A DNA stretch of 5,413 nucleotides from NCBI GenBank assembly GCA_031278575.1, contig JAITKD010000126.1, forward strand, positions 1-5,413, read 5' to 3'. This DNA comes from Spirochaetaceae bacterium (GTDB lineage: Bacteria; Spirochaetota; Spirochaetia; Treponematales; Breznakiellaceae). The notes below the pieces were generated by a model. It saw nothing but the letters and a program-made list of their open reading frames with translations. It ran no database searches and was not told the DNA's origin. Below, one piece after another: positions 5,020 through 5,413 of this stretch (position 1 is its first letter; every line of letters starts with the position of its first letter). The translations under genes and the position numbers were made by a program.

Positions 5020-5413
5020 TCAGGATGCTTTTTCTTTTAACCGGTGCCGCGATGTTCCGCACCGCCCCTGTTGTATCTTGTGATGCAGTTTGTTCGCCTT
5101 ATAGCCAAAGCAGAGCGGAAACAGTTCCCCCCGTACCCCGGCTTTCCCACGGGTCATAAACCGTCTGAAACGGCTGTCCGCTTTGGTAACCCCGAAGGCC
5201 CCCTCCACCGGTATCGAACGGTTCACCCGCAGCAGAATCCCCTCCTCACCGGTGGATGTTCGCGCGTGAGGCCCGTGTTTCGTCATACGCCATATTCTCC
5301 CGCTTGCTGATGTCCTTCTTGAATTTTCCTGTCTTCATCCGTTCGTAGTTCGCCGGTTTGATATACGCCTCCTGCTCGTTTTCTTCAAGATATGCGTAAT
5401 GCTCTTCACTTTC
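5020..5413 (-). pseudogene. IS1182-family transposase remnant, deleted and frameshifted, cut by window edge
   Basis: The minus strand encodes two pieces of an IS1182-type DDE transposase in different frames. From the edge (5413), one frame reads YLEENEQEAYIKPANYE, then KFKKDISKRENMAYDE, the family's central block. It passes almost directly into RASRANI and hits a stop at 5248-5246. The second frame carries EEGILLRVNRSIPVEGAFG and FRRFMTRGKAGVR, then a normal C-terminus (IQQGRCGT) and stop at 5022-5020. Removing one C at about 5254 restores N-I-T-G-E-E-G-I across the shift. From memory of the family, about 70 residues, including the Cys-rich segment between RENM and the RxSxxNI block, are missing. 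The element is therefore dead, whatever lies beyond the edge. Confidence 0.85.
5020..5413 (-). mobile_element. Degenerate IS1182-family insertion sequence (partial)
   Basis: The transposase relic defines an IS copy whose 3' side is inside the window and whose 5' side lies beyond 5413. Its right boundary may extend to about 4854, where an IS-like terminus is seen; only the coding part is annotated here. A target-site duplication cannot be tested because the other end is absent. Confidence 0.7.

Overview
The window most resembles accessory chromosome of a gut-type spirochaete (Treponema-like). This rests on the mix of families: a PtsN-like protein beside a large pRiA4b ORF-3 protein, an Hsp20 behind a sigma-54 promoter, and an IS1182-type remnant. 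Base composition is moderate in GC with AT-rich intergenic DNA. The assignment is an inference; there is no rRNA or core marker to confirm it.

Layout. Positions 1-271 hold no gene. They contain four GGGGTC-N-GACCCC palindromes, part of a 51-bp imperfect tandem repeat, phased T-tracts and a 10-bp inverted repeat. Positions 272-2789 are a two-gene minus-strand operon: a 679-aa protein ending in a plasmid pRiA4b ORF-3-like domain, then a 156-aa PTS EIIA (PtsN/fructose type). The stop codon of the first gene overlaps the Shine-Dalgarno sequence of the second. Positions 2790-3146 are a divergent regulatory region with three related 15-bp palindromic boxes, an AT-rich stretch, a consensus-perfect -24/-12 (sigma-54) promoter and a hairpin leader. 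Positions 3147-3605 encode a small heat-shock protein (Hsp20/alpha-crystallin), followed by a strong rho-independent terminator. Positions 3723-4661 encode a convergent LysR-type regulator with its own sigma-70-like promoter. Positions 4725-5019 are non-coding, with a possible IS end. Positions 5020-5413 are the C-terminal remnant of an IS1182-family transposase, inactivated by an internal deletion and a one-base insertion, and running off the window edge.

How it may work together (inference). The most interesting part is the divergent region. Hsp20 appears to be controlled by sigma-54, so an enhancer-binding activator is expected, and the three boxes lie at the right distance to be its sites. 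The divergent operon encodes a PtsN-like protein, a family tied in other bacteria to the sigma-54/nitrogen PTS network. The boxes could serve both directions. No defence system, CRISPR array, tRNA or rRNA was seen.
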